5,343 bases of DNA, taken from contig CAMYJN010000208.1 in assembly GCA_947258625.1 (NCBI GenBank), positions 1-5,343 on the forward strand, in the 5' to 3' direction. Each line of letters opens with the position of its first letter. The first letter of the stretch is position 1. A program made the position numbers and the translations under genes. Of this stretch, positions 1 to 4,480 are shown one piece after another. The notes under the pieces were generated by a model, which worked only from the letters and a program-made list of their open reading frames with translations, searched no databases and had not been told where the DNA came from. Source of the DNA: an uncultured Polyangiaceae bacterium. Lineage in GTDB: Bacteria; Myxococcota_A; Polyangia; Polyangiales; Houyiibacteriaceae.

Positions 1-102
1 CCAGCCTCGGTCGACAGCAGACGCAACATCGAGTTCTGCGTAATTCGGATGCGCGAAACGCATTTTGGCGGCCCAAGTCCGACCGTTTCGGTGGTATATG
101 TC

Positions 103-137
103 TGCGAGATGAGTAGTCTCGCATGAGCACCGTGCTC
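103..137. promoter_or_regulatory. Two adjacent inverted repeats upstream of the membrane-protein gene
   Basis: Seen: TGCGAGA (103-109) and TCTCGCA (117-123) form a perfect 7-bp inverted repeat with a 7-nt spacer. Immediately after it, GAGCAC (125-130) and GTGCTC (132-137) form a 6-bp repeat around a single central base. The pair lies 70-100 bp ahead of the ATG at 206. Inference: either could be a repressor/activator operator or an RNA hairpin in the leader. I see no good sigma-70 promoter next to them, and the A of a possible ATG at 123 belongs to the first dyad. Confidence 0.35.
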
Positions 138-209
138 CTTCTTTGGTCGATGTACGTCCCAATGTTCGTCGTGCTGACGTGGGCGCTGAACCGCGAGGAC
201 CGGGTATGA
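123..209 (+). CDS. Possible 28-residue hydrophobic leader peptide
   Basis: A short frame opens with ATG at 123 and ends with TGA at 207-209. That stop overlaps the ATG at 206 of the next gene in an ATGA arrangement, a common sign of translational coupling. The product has a hydrophobic core rich in Leu, Val, Trp and Met (about residues 4-22) followed by a charged NREDR tail, so it could be a single membrane segment. The in-frame upstream stop at 114-116 limits the start to 123. No convincing Shine-Dalgarno sequence precedes it and I know no family for it. It may be only a fortuitous frame in the leader. Confidence 0.27.
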   Translation: MSTVLLLWSMYVPMFVVLTWALNREDRV

Positions 210-799
210 TCGCCGGACACTTTGCTACGGCGCTCGTGCCATACGAGCTCACTCGAAAGAGCGACCCGGTTCCGGTCTGGCTTTTTCTCCTCGCCGCCCA
301 GTTCCTCGATCTGCTGATGATGATATTCGTCTCTCTGGGCATCGAGACGATGGAACCCGAGGATGCCTTCGACGTCTCGTTCAGTGGAGTGCAGACGAAT
401 ATGTTCGTGAGTCACGACCTCCTTCCCGTCGTCGGCTGGGCAGCTCTTTTTGGGGTCGCCACTTGGCTGATTTGGCGTAAGCCCGTCATCGCACTCTGGT
501 GTGTAGGGCTCGTCGCGTTCCACGAAGTGTGCGACCTCATCGTCGGCTATCCGCATGACGTGGTCCGGGGCGTCGGCCCAATCGGAATGGCGCTGTATGT
601 CAACGCGCCCATCCTCTCATTCTTGCTCGAAGCAGCGATGGCGGCGGGCATCGTGTTCTGGTTCTGCCGGCGGCGCGCGAATAGCGGACAACGCGTATCG
701 ACTGGGACCCAGGTGATCCTCTACGCAGTCCTGGTGGGCACGCCACTCGCAACCCTGCCCTTGGCAAACCACTCCGTCAATTCGCTGCTCGGACTGTAG
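206..799 (+). CDS. Integral membrane protein, YdjM-like (predicted metal-dependent hydrolase type)
   Basis: A 197-residue polytopic membrane protein whose biochemical role is unknown. Hydrophobic segments lie near residues 23-46, 72-90, 94-113, 128-154 and 165-187. Conserved-looking polar positions are GHF (H5), AAQFLD (D35), SHD (H70), FHEVCD (H106, D110) and PHD (H117, D118). This order of GHF, QF-D-L, SH and H-x3-D resembles a widespread bacterial family of small membrane proteins and the YdjM/PF04307 layout, where His/Asp residues are thought to bind metal. That assignment is from memory of the family, not a search. I chose ATG 206 over an in-frame ATG at 143. The GHF motif normally sits at the N-terminus, a GAGGA Shine-Dalgarno lies about 8 nt upstream, and residues encoded by 143-205 are Arg/Pro-rich and unlike the family. 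The stop of a possible leader peptide overlaps this start. The gene is intact and followed directly by a pseudogene. Confidence 0.8.
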   Translation: MIAGHFATALVPYELTRKSDPVPVWLFLLAAQFLDLLMMIFVSLGIETMEPEDAFDVSFSGVQTNMFVSHDLLPVVGWAALFGVATWLIWRKPVIALWCVGLVAFHEVCDLIVGYPHDVVRGVGPIGMALYVNAPILSFLLEAAMAAGIVFWFCRRRANSGQRVSTGTQVILYAVLVGTPLATLPLANHSVNSLLGL

Positions 800-821
800 G
801 TGCGCAACTGCCAGCGCTGGG

Positions 822-1135
822 ACTGTCACTCGGGGAAAGCAGGTCGCAGAAGGGGTCGAGCGCTTCGTACAGACTTCCTCGATGGCTGCCGTGCAGTATG
901 GGCATCCGTACGACCGACTGCGCCGTTCACGGAGGCCGACTGGACTATCGTCGACGCCCCCGGCGTGACGCCCGACGCAAACTCGAAGGCGCGGCAGATC
1001 GTTCCCGAGCTCGGCCGCGAGCTGCACGTGGACACCACGCTCACCCGCGAGACACTTCACATGACGTTCATGCCAGCGACCGATGCGGCGGCGGCCATGG
1101 CCCAGAGCCTGATCGAGCTGAAGGTGGTCTCGTAA
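822..1135 (+). pseudogene. Remnant of an extended SDR (dihydroflavonol-4-reductase/aldehyde-reductase type), frameshifted and internally deleted
   Basis: In the frame starting at 831 the DNA reads VTRGKQVAEGVERFVQTSSM and then AAVQYGHPYD. This matches the SDR strand that ends in the catalytic TSS motif. After about base 911-923 the coding signal moves to the frame ending at TAA 1133-1135: PFTEADWTIVDAPGVTP, then DANSKA, RQIVPELG and a C-terminus ending AQSLIELKVVS. In the DFR-like family PFTE-DW precedes the YxxxK active site, while RQIVPELG lies near the C-terminus, so about 120-150 residues between them appear deleted at roughly base 990-1000. The active-site Tyr position is Asp here (TPDANSK instead of SPYxxSK), and the N-terminal Rossmann half is missing. 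An open frame from GTG 800 to 1135 exists, but its first 35 residues are not SDR-like. G/C-rich third positions remain, suggesting recent decay. Not expected to make an active enzyme. Confidence 0.7.
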
Positions 1136-1344
1136 GAAACGATCCAAAAGATCCGACCGAGGTTGCGACATTTCTAAGCCTCTTCGTTTACGGCCAGCGC
1201 CCAGGATACGGCGCCGGACGTGCCCTCTGAGAGCGGCCCGTCGATGGCCACCATGTCCTACCGCCACGCGGCGTCCTCACCTTCTAGGGGCCACGCGCCG
1301 AGCACCCACTTGCAGGCGCGGCGGCGGTCGCATATGCACCCGGC

Positions 1345-1551
1345 ATGGCACAGCGCTTTGTAGTGGTTTCAGACAACGGTGAGTCTTGGGTGCTCGGCGG
1401 CGATCCCGACGACGGCACTTTCACCTCCGGCAAAGACGACCAGCATGCCTTGCCGCAGCTTCTCAAAGACGGATGGTCATCCAAGATGGTGACGCCCGGC
1501 TCGGGGACCAAGGACGACTCTTCCTATTGGCTCGTCCTGCTCGAGAAGTAG
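1345..1551 (+). CDS. Small hypothetical protein (68 residues)
   Basis: Unrecognised. The product is a soluble acidic 68-residue protein with no signal peptide or membrane segment. It opens with a beta-like stretch (MAQRFVVVSDNGESWVLGG), has a middle LPQLLKDGWSSKMVTPG segment and ends YWLVLLEK. The L-x-x-L-x-x-(D/E)GW pattern followed by a final hydrophobic strand resembles the layout of small DUF4177-like proteins, but the similarity is weak and I do not assign it. ATG 1345 is the only start available: an in-frame TAG lies at 1285-1287 and no alternative start codon falls between. No clear Shine-Dalgarno precedes it. Codon use (TTC, CTC, GAC, CCG) fits a real gene. It is convergent with the repeat protein that ends at 1604, and no strong terminator separates the two. 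Confidence 0.55.
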   Translation: MAQRFVVVSDNGESWVLGGDPDDGTFTSGKDDQHALPQLLKDGWSSKMVTPGSGTKDDSSYWLVLLEK

Positions 1552-1603
1552 TCTGTAGCGGAGCGACGTCGGACGGCTGAACGAAGCGGAAGGCGGCCTT
1601 TCA

Positions 1604-2134
1604 CTAACTCTCGTTGCTAGCTGGCAGGATTTCGTCGGGATGGTGATCTGCTTTCACGGAGCCGCCGAGAACCTCTCCAATATGGATCTTGGCAGACACC
1701 TCGCCACCGAGGACGTCGCCAAGAAGGATATTGACATCGACCGTTCCACCATGGACATCGCCGGCCAGCACATTGATGCCGCGCACCGCACCTCCGCGGA
1801 CATCGCCGATGAACACGTTGACCGCGCGAACGTCACCATCCACGACTTCGCCAGAGCCCACATTGCAGCCACGTACCGTGCCGCCCATGATCGTTCCCTT
1901 AAAGAGATTGACGCCGCGAAGTGCCGCGCCCTGCCGCACCTGTCCTAAGAACACCGCGACGCCTTGAGCTGTGTCTCCTTCGCAAAGCGGCCCTCTTCGA
2001 ATCAAGCTCGGCTCCTCGTCGGTGGCAAAATACTGCAGGGCATCGCGCACCTCCTTCGGCAAATGCTCGACTGCACGGCCGAAGACGTTGCTCTTGGTGA
2101 GCCTCGTGACGAACTGATGAATTGGACTTGTCAT
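1604..2134 (-). CDS. Gly/Val-rich tandem-repeat protein, probable beta-solenoid-like domain
   Basis: A 176-residue protein of unknown function with no signal peptide or membrane segment. Residues 1-50 form a probably helical, charged N-terminal region (HLPKEVRDALQYF). Residues 63-165 consist of seven consecutive units of 14-16 residues following x-G-(D/E)-V-x-G-G-x-V-x-x-x-N-(V/I)-x, such as IGDVRGGAVRGINVL and AGDVHGGTVDVNILL. The regular Gly and Val spacing suggests stacked short beta-strands, a solenoid or bactofilin-like polymerising fold. Bactofilin rungs are longer, so I do not call it one. Asn at position 13 is kept in five units (N76, N91, N106, N121, N135). The start at ATG 2134 is well supported by AAGGAG on the minus strand (2140-2145 on plus), 5 nt away. 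It lies downstream of the SDR gene on the same strand, but a 145-bp foldback element intervenes, so it probably has its own promoter. A structural or scaffold role is a guess. Confidence 0.75.
   Translation of the reverse strand: MTSPIHQFVTRLTKSNVFGRAVEHLPKEVRDALQYFATDEEPSLIRRGPLCEGDTAQGVAVFLGQVRQGAALRGVNLFKGTIMGGTVRGCNVGSGEVVDGDVRAVNVFIGDVRGGAVRGINVLAGDVHGGTVDVNILLGDVLGGEVSAKIHIGEVLGGSVKADHHPDEILPASNES
1640..1948 (-). repeat. Seven tandem in-frame repeats of about 45 bp encoding G-D-V-x-G-G-x-V units
   Basis: Codons 63-165 of the repeat protein make up seven successive units of 16, 15, 15, 15, 14, 14 and 14 residues. The protein pattern is clear, while the DNA copies have diverged (frequent GACGT, GGCGG and AACGT cores rather than exact copies). 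This means the array is old or selected at the protein level, not freshly expanded. The periodicity also keeps other frames on both strands open across the same stretch. Those frames are composition shadows. Confidence 0.7.
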
Positions 2135-2139
2135 GGCAT

Positions 2140-2145
2140 CTCCTT
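2140..2145 (-). promoter_or_regulatory. Strong ribosome binding site of the repeat-protein gene
   Basis: The minus strand reads AAGGAG, then ATGCC, then ATG at 2134. This is a near-ideal Shine-Dalgarno with 5-nt spacing. It fixes the start and is stronger than the sites before most other genes in the window. Confidence 0.7.
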
Positions 2146-2266
2146 GGTCGGCCTTGACACCCTAGCCCCCCCATTGCTGCTGCCCTCAATATCGATGTGT
2201 TCCATTGGTCGTTCATGGGGGCGTTCGTGGTGACGCCACTCGCGTGTGTCGCAGCAGCTACCGTTT

Positions 2267-2411
2267 AGGGGACACTCTCCGGGTGGACAAGTGGCCGAAT
2301 TCACAGTGATTCTGAGGCGAAGATCGCAGCGACTCGTGTGATTCGGTGCTGCGATCTTTGCCGGAGGAAGCGTATGAATTCCGGATGTTACTAGGGGGGA
2401 GAGTGTCCCCT
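2267..2411. mobile_element. 145-bp dyad-symmetric foldback element, MITE- or REP-like
   Basis: Three pairs of inverted arms share one centre (base 2339). The outer arms AGGGGACACTCTCC (2267-2280) and GGAGAGTGTCCCCT (2398-2411) are perfect over 14 bp. The middle arms are GAATTCA (2297-2303) and TGAATTC (2375-2381). The inner arms GGCGAAGATCGCAGC (2316-2330) and GCTGCGATCTTTGCC (2348-2362) pair over 15 bp with one G-T and leave a 17-nt loop. No reading frame of note lies inside. Non-coding, terminal inverted repeats and internal symmetry are typical of MITEs or REP/BIME-like elements moved in trans. No clear target-site duplication is visible (flanks ACCGTTT and CGTCAGC). It sits between two minus-strand genes and its right arm overlaps the end of the SDR gene. 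A folded transcript could also stop or process the SDR mRNA. The name of the element family is unknown to me. Confidence 0.65.
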
Positions 2412-3530
2412 CGTCAGCGTCCGCACCCACTCGATCGTCTGGGCCATGCCTTGTTCCTTCGAAACGACGGGCGCGTAGCCGAGGTCGCGTTCGGCGTTCG
2501 CGTTGGAGAAGAAGAAGTCCTTCACGAGGATGTGGTAATGAAAGCGGTGGAACGGAACTTCGGCGCCGGTGACCCGATGCACGAGCTCCATGGTGTGCGC
2601 GAACAGGAGCACGACGGGGCCCGGCAAGCGAACGCGAGGCATCATGATGCCGCAGGCTTCGGCGAATGGGCGAAGAAACTCGAAGTAGTTCGGGGCGTGT
2701 CCCTCGCCGGCGAAGTAGACGCGGCCGCCAACCTGATTGCACGTCGCGGGATCTTGGAGCTTCGCGGCCGCCAGTAGGTGTGCGTGCGCGACGTTGTCGA
2801 CGTGGACGACGTCGAAGCGCGCCGAGCCGTTGCCGAGCAAGAAGGGCACGCGCCGCTCCGCGAAGGCTTCGAGGCTCTGGATCATCGCATGGGGGTCATC
2901 CGGGCCGTAGATGTGCACGGGACGAATTGCGCAGGTGCGAAGGCCTCGCTCTCCGTCGGCCGCGCGTACTGCACGCTCGCCCTCGATCTTCGTTCGCACG
3001 TAGTCGTGGAGAGGTTTGGACGGATACGGGAGCGACTCGTCGCCACCGGAGACGGGCGTTTCGGAGAAGACCACGTCCTCGGTGCTCGTGTAGACGAGGA
3101 ACGGGATGCCGAGCTCCTGGCAGACCTCGATGACGTTGCGCGTACCGACGACGTTGATCTCCTCGATGGCCGGATTCCTCTTGAGCCCTACATCGATGAG
3201 GGATGCGAGATGGAAGACCGTGTGCGCGCCGCGAAGGGCGTTTCGGAGGTCGTCCTTGGATCGGATGTCGCCGGTGGCCGACGAGACGCCAATGCCACGC
3301 GGTTCGCGCTGCTGCTTCGCCTTCGGGTCTTCGGAGTAGGACGAGCGATCCAAGACGTGAACGTGGTCGAATCGCGGCCAAGCTTGCGGCGGCTCGAAGG
3401 AGCCATCCCCTCCCCCGAGCATCGTGACGAGGCGTTTGCCGAGGAACCCTGCGCCGCCGATCACGACAGCCTTGCGATGGCCGTTCAGCGCTCCTTCGTC
3501 CCTCTCGTCTTTCGGTCCATGTATTGGCAC
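2391..3530 (-). CDS. NAD(P)-dependent extended SDR, 3-beta-HSD / NSDHL-like
   Basis: A 379-residue Rossmann-fold oxidoreductase. Residues 22-31 carry the dinucleotide-binding glycines (VIGGAGFLG: G25, G28, G31). D61 ends the second beta-strand and favours NAD over NADP. TGDIR (D88) and FHLAS (107-110) follow. The catalytic set is visible as YTST (S149) and YVRTK (Y177, K181). RPVHIYGPDD (203-212), DVVHVDNVAHAH (240-251) and FFFSNANAERDLGYAP (339-354) place it in the 3-beta-hydroxysteroid dehydrogenase/sterol-4-alpha-carboxylate 3-dehydrogenase branch (PF01073-like). The C-terminal segment from HRFHYHILVKDFFF to TIEWVR resembles NSDHL. The true substrate could be a steroid, hopanoid-related lipid or sugar nucleotide. 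The start is GTG 3530: an in-frame stop lies just upstream (3546-3548) and the nearby ATG at 3520 is out of frame. No good Shine-Dalgarno is present, though. The last residues RGHSPP are encoded by the arm of the foldback element. It is divergent from the SRPBCC gene. Confidence 0.85.
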   Translation of the reverse strand: MPIHGPKDERDEGALNGHRKAVVIGGAGFLGKRLVTMLGGGDGSFEPPQAWPRFDHVHVLDRSSYSEDPKAKQQREPRGIGVSSATGDIRSKDDLRNALRGAHTVFHLASLIDVGLKRNPAIEEINVVGTRNVIEVCQELGIPFLVYTSTEDVVFSETPVSGGDESLPYPSKPLHDYVRTKIEGERAVRAADGERGLRTCAIRPVHIYGPDDPHAMIQSLEAFAERRVPFLLGNGSARFDVVHVDNVAHAHLLAAAKLQDPATCNQVGGRVYFAGEGHAPNYFEFLRPFAEACGIMMPRVRLPGPVVLLFAHTMELVHRVTGAEVPFHRFHYHILVKDFFFSNANAERDLGYAPVVSKEQGMAQTIEWVRTLTRGHSPP

Positions 3531-3564
3531 GGGATAAGGACGCTGCTAGAACACGAAGCCGCCT

Positions 3565-3592
3565 GACGGCGCAATCCACTGGCGGCGCCGTC
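3565..3592. repeat. 8-bp inverted repeat in the divergent intergenic region
   Basis: GACGGCGC (3565-3572) and GCGCCGTC (3585-3592) are perfect inverted copies with a 12-nt spacer. They lie 35-60 bp ahead of the SDR start on its strand and about 120 bp ahead of the SRPBCC gene. Possible operator or leader hairpin for the SDR gene. An 8-bp GC-rich repeat can also occur by chance in DNA of this composition. Confidence 0.3.
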
Positions 3593-3653
3593 CGTCGGAG
3601 CAACCTAGTACGCAAGCCACGGTTCATCAATCAAGATCGACGGGCTCGAGTCC

Positions 3654-3681
3654 TTGCAGTGCCTGGGCGGAGCGCTACAAA
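3654..3681 (+). promoter_or_regulatory. Possible sigma-70-type promoter for the SRPBCC gene
   Basis: TTGCAG (3654-3659) and TACAAA (3676-3681) are separated by 16 bp and lie about 28 bp before the GTG at 3710. They match 3 of 6 and 4 of 6 consensus positions. This is the most promoter-like pair in the divergent intergenic region. On the opposite strand AATCAA (3629-3634) and CTAGTA (3605-3610), read as TTGATT-18-TACTAG, could serve the SDR gene, but the match is poorer. Confidence 0.3.
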
Positions 3682-3709
3682 TCTGAGTCTGACGGAAAGG
3701 GAGCTAAAG

Positions 3710-4057
3710 GTGCGAACGATTGAGGTGAAACGACACATCGAGGCTCCGTGCGGCGACGTGTGGGCCGTGCTTGCCGATTTTCCCAACATCACCTCGTGGA
3801 ATGGAGGCGTGAAGAAGTCATTCTCGACGAGTGACGCGACGAACGGCGTGGGTGCCCAGCGGCATTGCGACCTTGCGCCGATGGGCGCGCTCGAAGAGAC
3901 CGTCCAGGTCTGGGAGCCGGAAGCGCGTATGGAGATCAGCATCGACTCTGCTGAAGGGCTCGCTCAGCGAGACCCTCCTCGATGCCGTCGCCGCCTGCCT
4001 CTCCCGCCCCCACCCACCGCGCCCTTCCGAGCCAGCAGCGCGCTCAAACGCGGGTAG
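3710..4057 (+). CDS. SRPBCC (START/polyketide-cyclase-like) protein, C-terminally truncated
   Basis: The first 83 residues are a clear SRPBCC N-terminal half: TIEVKRHIEAPCGDVWAVL (strand 1 and helix 1), ADFPNITSWNGGVKKS, VGAQRHCDLAPMGALEETV and WEPEARMEISIDSAEG. Members of this helix-grip family are about 145 residues and need the remaining strands and the long C-terminal helix to form the ligand pocket. Here those are missing. After about base 3957 the frame runs through a Pro/Arg-rich tail (RDPPRCRRRLPLPPPP) that is the antisense of the convergent ferritin-like gene, ending at TAG 4055-4057. The start is GTG 3710, with AAGGGAG (3697-3703) 6 nt upstream. An open frame extends back to 3524 but is Arg-rich and not family-like. 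Family proteins bind hydrophobic ligands or act on polyketides and similar molecules. This copy is probably non-functional and could equally be labelled a pseudogene. Confidence 0.7.
   Translation: MRTIEVKRHIEAPCGDVWAVLADFPNITSWNGGVKKSFSTSDATNGVGAQRHCDLAPMGALEETVQVWEPEARMEISIDSAEGLAQRDPPRCRRRLPLPPPPTAPFRASSALKRG
3955..3976. repeat. Hairpin at the junction of two convergent truncated genes
   Basis: AGGGCTCGC (3955-3963), loop TCA, then GCGAG (3967-3971), a bulged A and CCCT (3973-3976) form a 9-bp stem. It sits exactly where SRPBCC homology ends. It may be a bidirectional terminator, or a repeat involved in the deletion that joined the two genes. No T-run follows on either strand, so intrinsic termination is not well supported. 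Confidence 0.35.
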
Positions 4058-4422
4058 ATGACGCTCTCGGGAAGCGGCCTGGAGGCGATGGAAAGTCTCT
4101 TGAACGTCGGGATACTCACTGGTGGCTTCCAAGAGCTTCTGATACAGCGTGCGTTTTCACGCTCTGCTTTCACAGCGTCCTCGCACGCACGCTCCATTGA
4201 TTCGGGCGCAGGCACCTTGCCGGGCCACGCGTCGCGCGGGACCACGATCCCATACTTCTGAAACTGTCGCTTCAGTGCTTGGATGTGTCGCTCCTCCGAT
4301 TCAACGATATTGACGAACGGCCGCACCTCACCGAGCGCATCGAGAACAGCGCGGTATGTTGCTCGCGCGTGATACTCGTCATCGAGTGCAGCTCGGAGCG
4401 CCTCTTCGAGGGACATGCTCAT
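3964..4422 (-). pseudogene. Ferritin-like (DUF2202-type) protein gene, broken by a -1 frameshift
   Basis: From ATG 4422 the product reads MSMSLEEALRAALDDEYHAR, then PFVNIVESEERHIQAL, YGIVVPRDAW and AVKAERENAR. This is a DUF2202-like four-helix bundle with ferritin-type ligands: E in DDEY, E and H in EERHI, E in ERENA. At 4146/4147 one base is missing. The frame as it stands continues into unrelated Ser/Arg-rich residues and stops at 3964. The next frame, from 4144, gives the expected YQKLLEATSEYPDVQETFHR and QAASRERHLPAFERA (to about 4037), which carries the last ligand pair, E and H of RERH. After that the corrected frame runs antisense into the SRPBCC gene to 3818, so the natural end is lost too. 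Starts at 4416 (ATG), 4446 (ATG) or 4470 (TTG) are alternatives. It lies 55 bp downstream of the ZIP gene on the same strand, probably in one operon. A role in iron or oxidative-stress handling is inferred from the family. A sequencing error would also explain the frameshift. Confidence 0.72.
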
Positions 4423-4451
4423 CTCACATGGTCCTGTGCTGAGCATGTCCC
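4410..4451 (-). promoter_or_regulatory. Perfect 12-bp inverted repeat over the ferritin-like start codons
   Basis: On plus, GGGACATGCTCA (4410-4421) and TGAGCATGTCCC (4440-4451) are exact inverted copies with an 18-nt spacer. In the minus-strand mRNA the 3' arm contains the ATG AGC ATG start region (4422-4414), and the loop contains AGGA (4435-4432), the best Shine-Dalgarno candidate. Such a stem would hide the start codons and could control translation. Alternatively the dyad could be a DNA operator between the ZIP and ferritin-like genes. No direct evidence favours one of these. Confidence 0.5.
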
Positions 4452-4463
4452 GGACCTGTGTTT

Positions 4464-4480
4464 TGAGCAACGCTTGCTCA
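4464..4480. repeat. 7-bp hairpin overlapping the ZIP stop codon
   Basis: TGAGCAA (4464-4470), loop CGC, TTGCTCA (4474-4480) form a perfect 7-bp stem. The TGA stop of the ZIP gene (4480-4478 on minus) is the base of the stem. On the minus strand the hairpin is followed by AAAAC rather than a T-run, so it is not a typical intrinsic terminator. It shares the core TGAGCA with the 12-bp repeat at 4410-4451. It could slow mRNA decay or polymerase between the two genes. Confidence 0.4.

Noticed and set aside
1..134. Minus-strand frame from about 130 to the window edge, preceded by AAGGAG
   Set aside because: The Shine-Dalgarno-like sequence is present, but the product is Arg/Cys-rich with no protein-like pattern and is cut by the window edge.
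617..1267. 216-residue minus-strand open frame
   Set aside because: Its Arg/Gly/His-rich product has no recognisable motif, and it lies antisense to the membrane-protein end and to the SDR remnant, whose plus-strand frames carry clear family motifs.
1136..1344. Intergenic stretch between the SDR remnant and the small hypothetical gene
   Set aside because: I see no gene, RNA or convincing promoter here. A 40-codon frame starting near 1242 is Arg/His-rich and unsupported.
1588..1602. Weak GGAAGG-CGG-CCTTTC hairpin between the convergent genes ending at 1551 and 1604
   Set aside because: The stem is only 6 bp with a G-T pair and has no T-run on either strand, so I cannot support a terminator call.
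1640..1967. Plus-strand open frames (102 and 92 residues) across the repeat region
   Set aside because: They are by-products of the 45-bp periodicity of the minus-strand repeat gene. The minus strand has the strong Shine-Dalgarno and the sensible protein.
2131..2742. 203-residue minus-strand open frame running through the foldback element, with a possible 24-residue end overlapping the repeat-protein start (2205-2131)
   Set aside because: Most of it is an Arg-rich shadow of the SDR gene in another frame. The ATGA overlap with the repeat-protein start is present, but the short peptide has no other support.
2666..3566. Plus-strand open frames of 155 and 262 residues opposite the SDR
   Set aside because: The minus-strand SDR has complete Rossmann and YxxxK motifs, and the plus-strand products are Arg/Asp-rich antisense shadows.
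3524..3709. N-terminal extension of the SRPBCC frame back to 3524
   Set aside because: The added 62 residues are Arg-rich and unlike the family, and a good Shine-Dalgarno sits right before GTG 3710.
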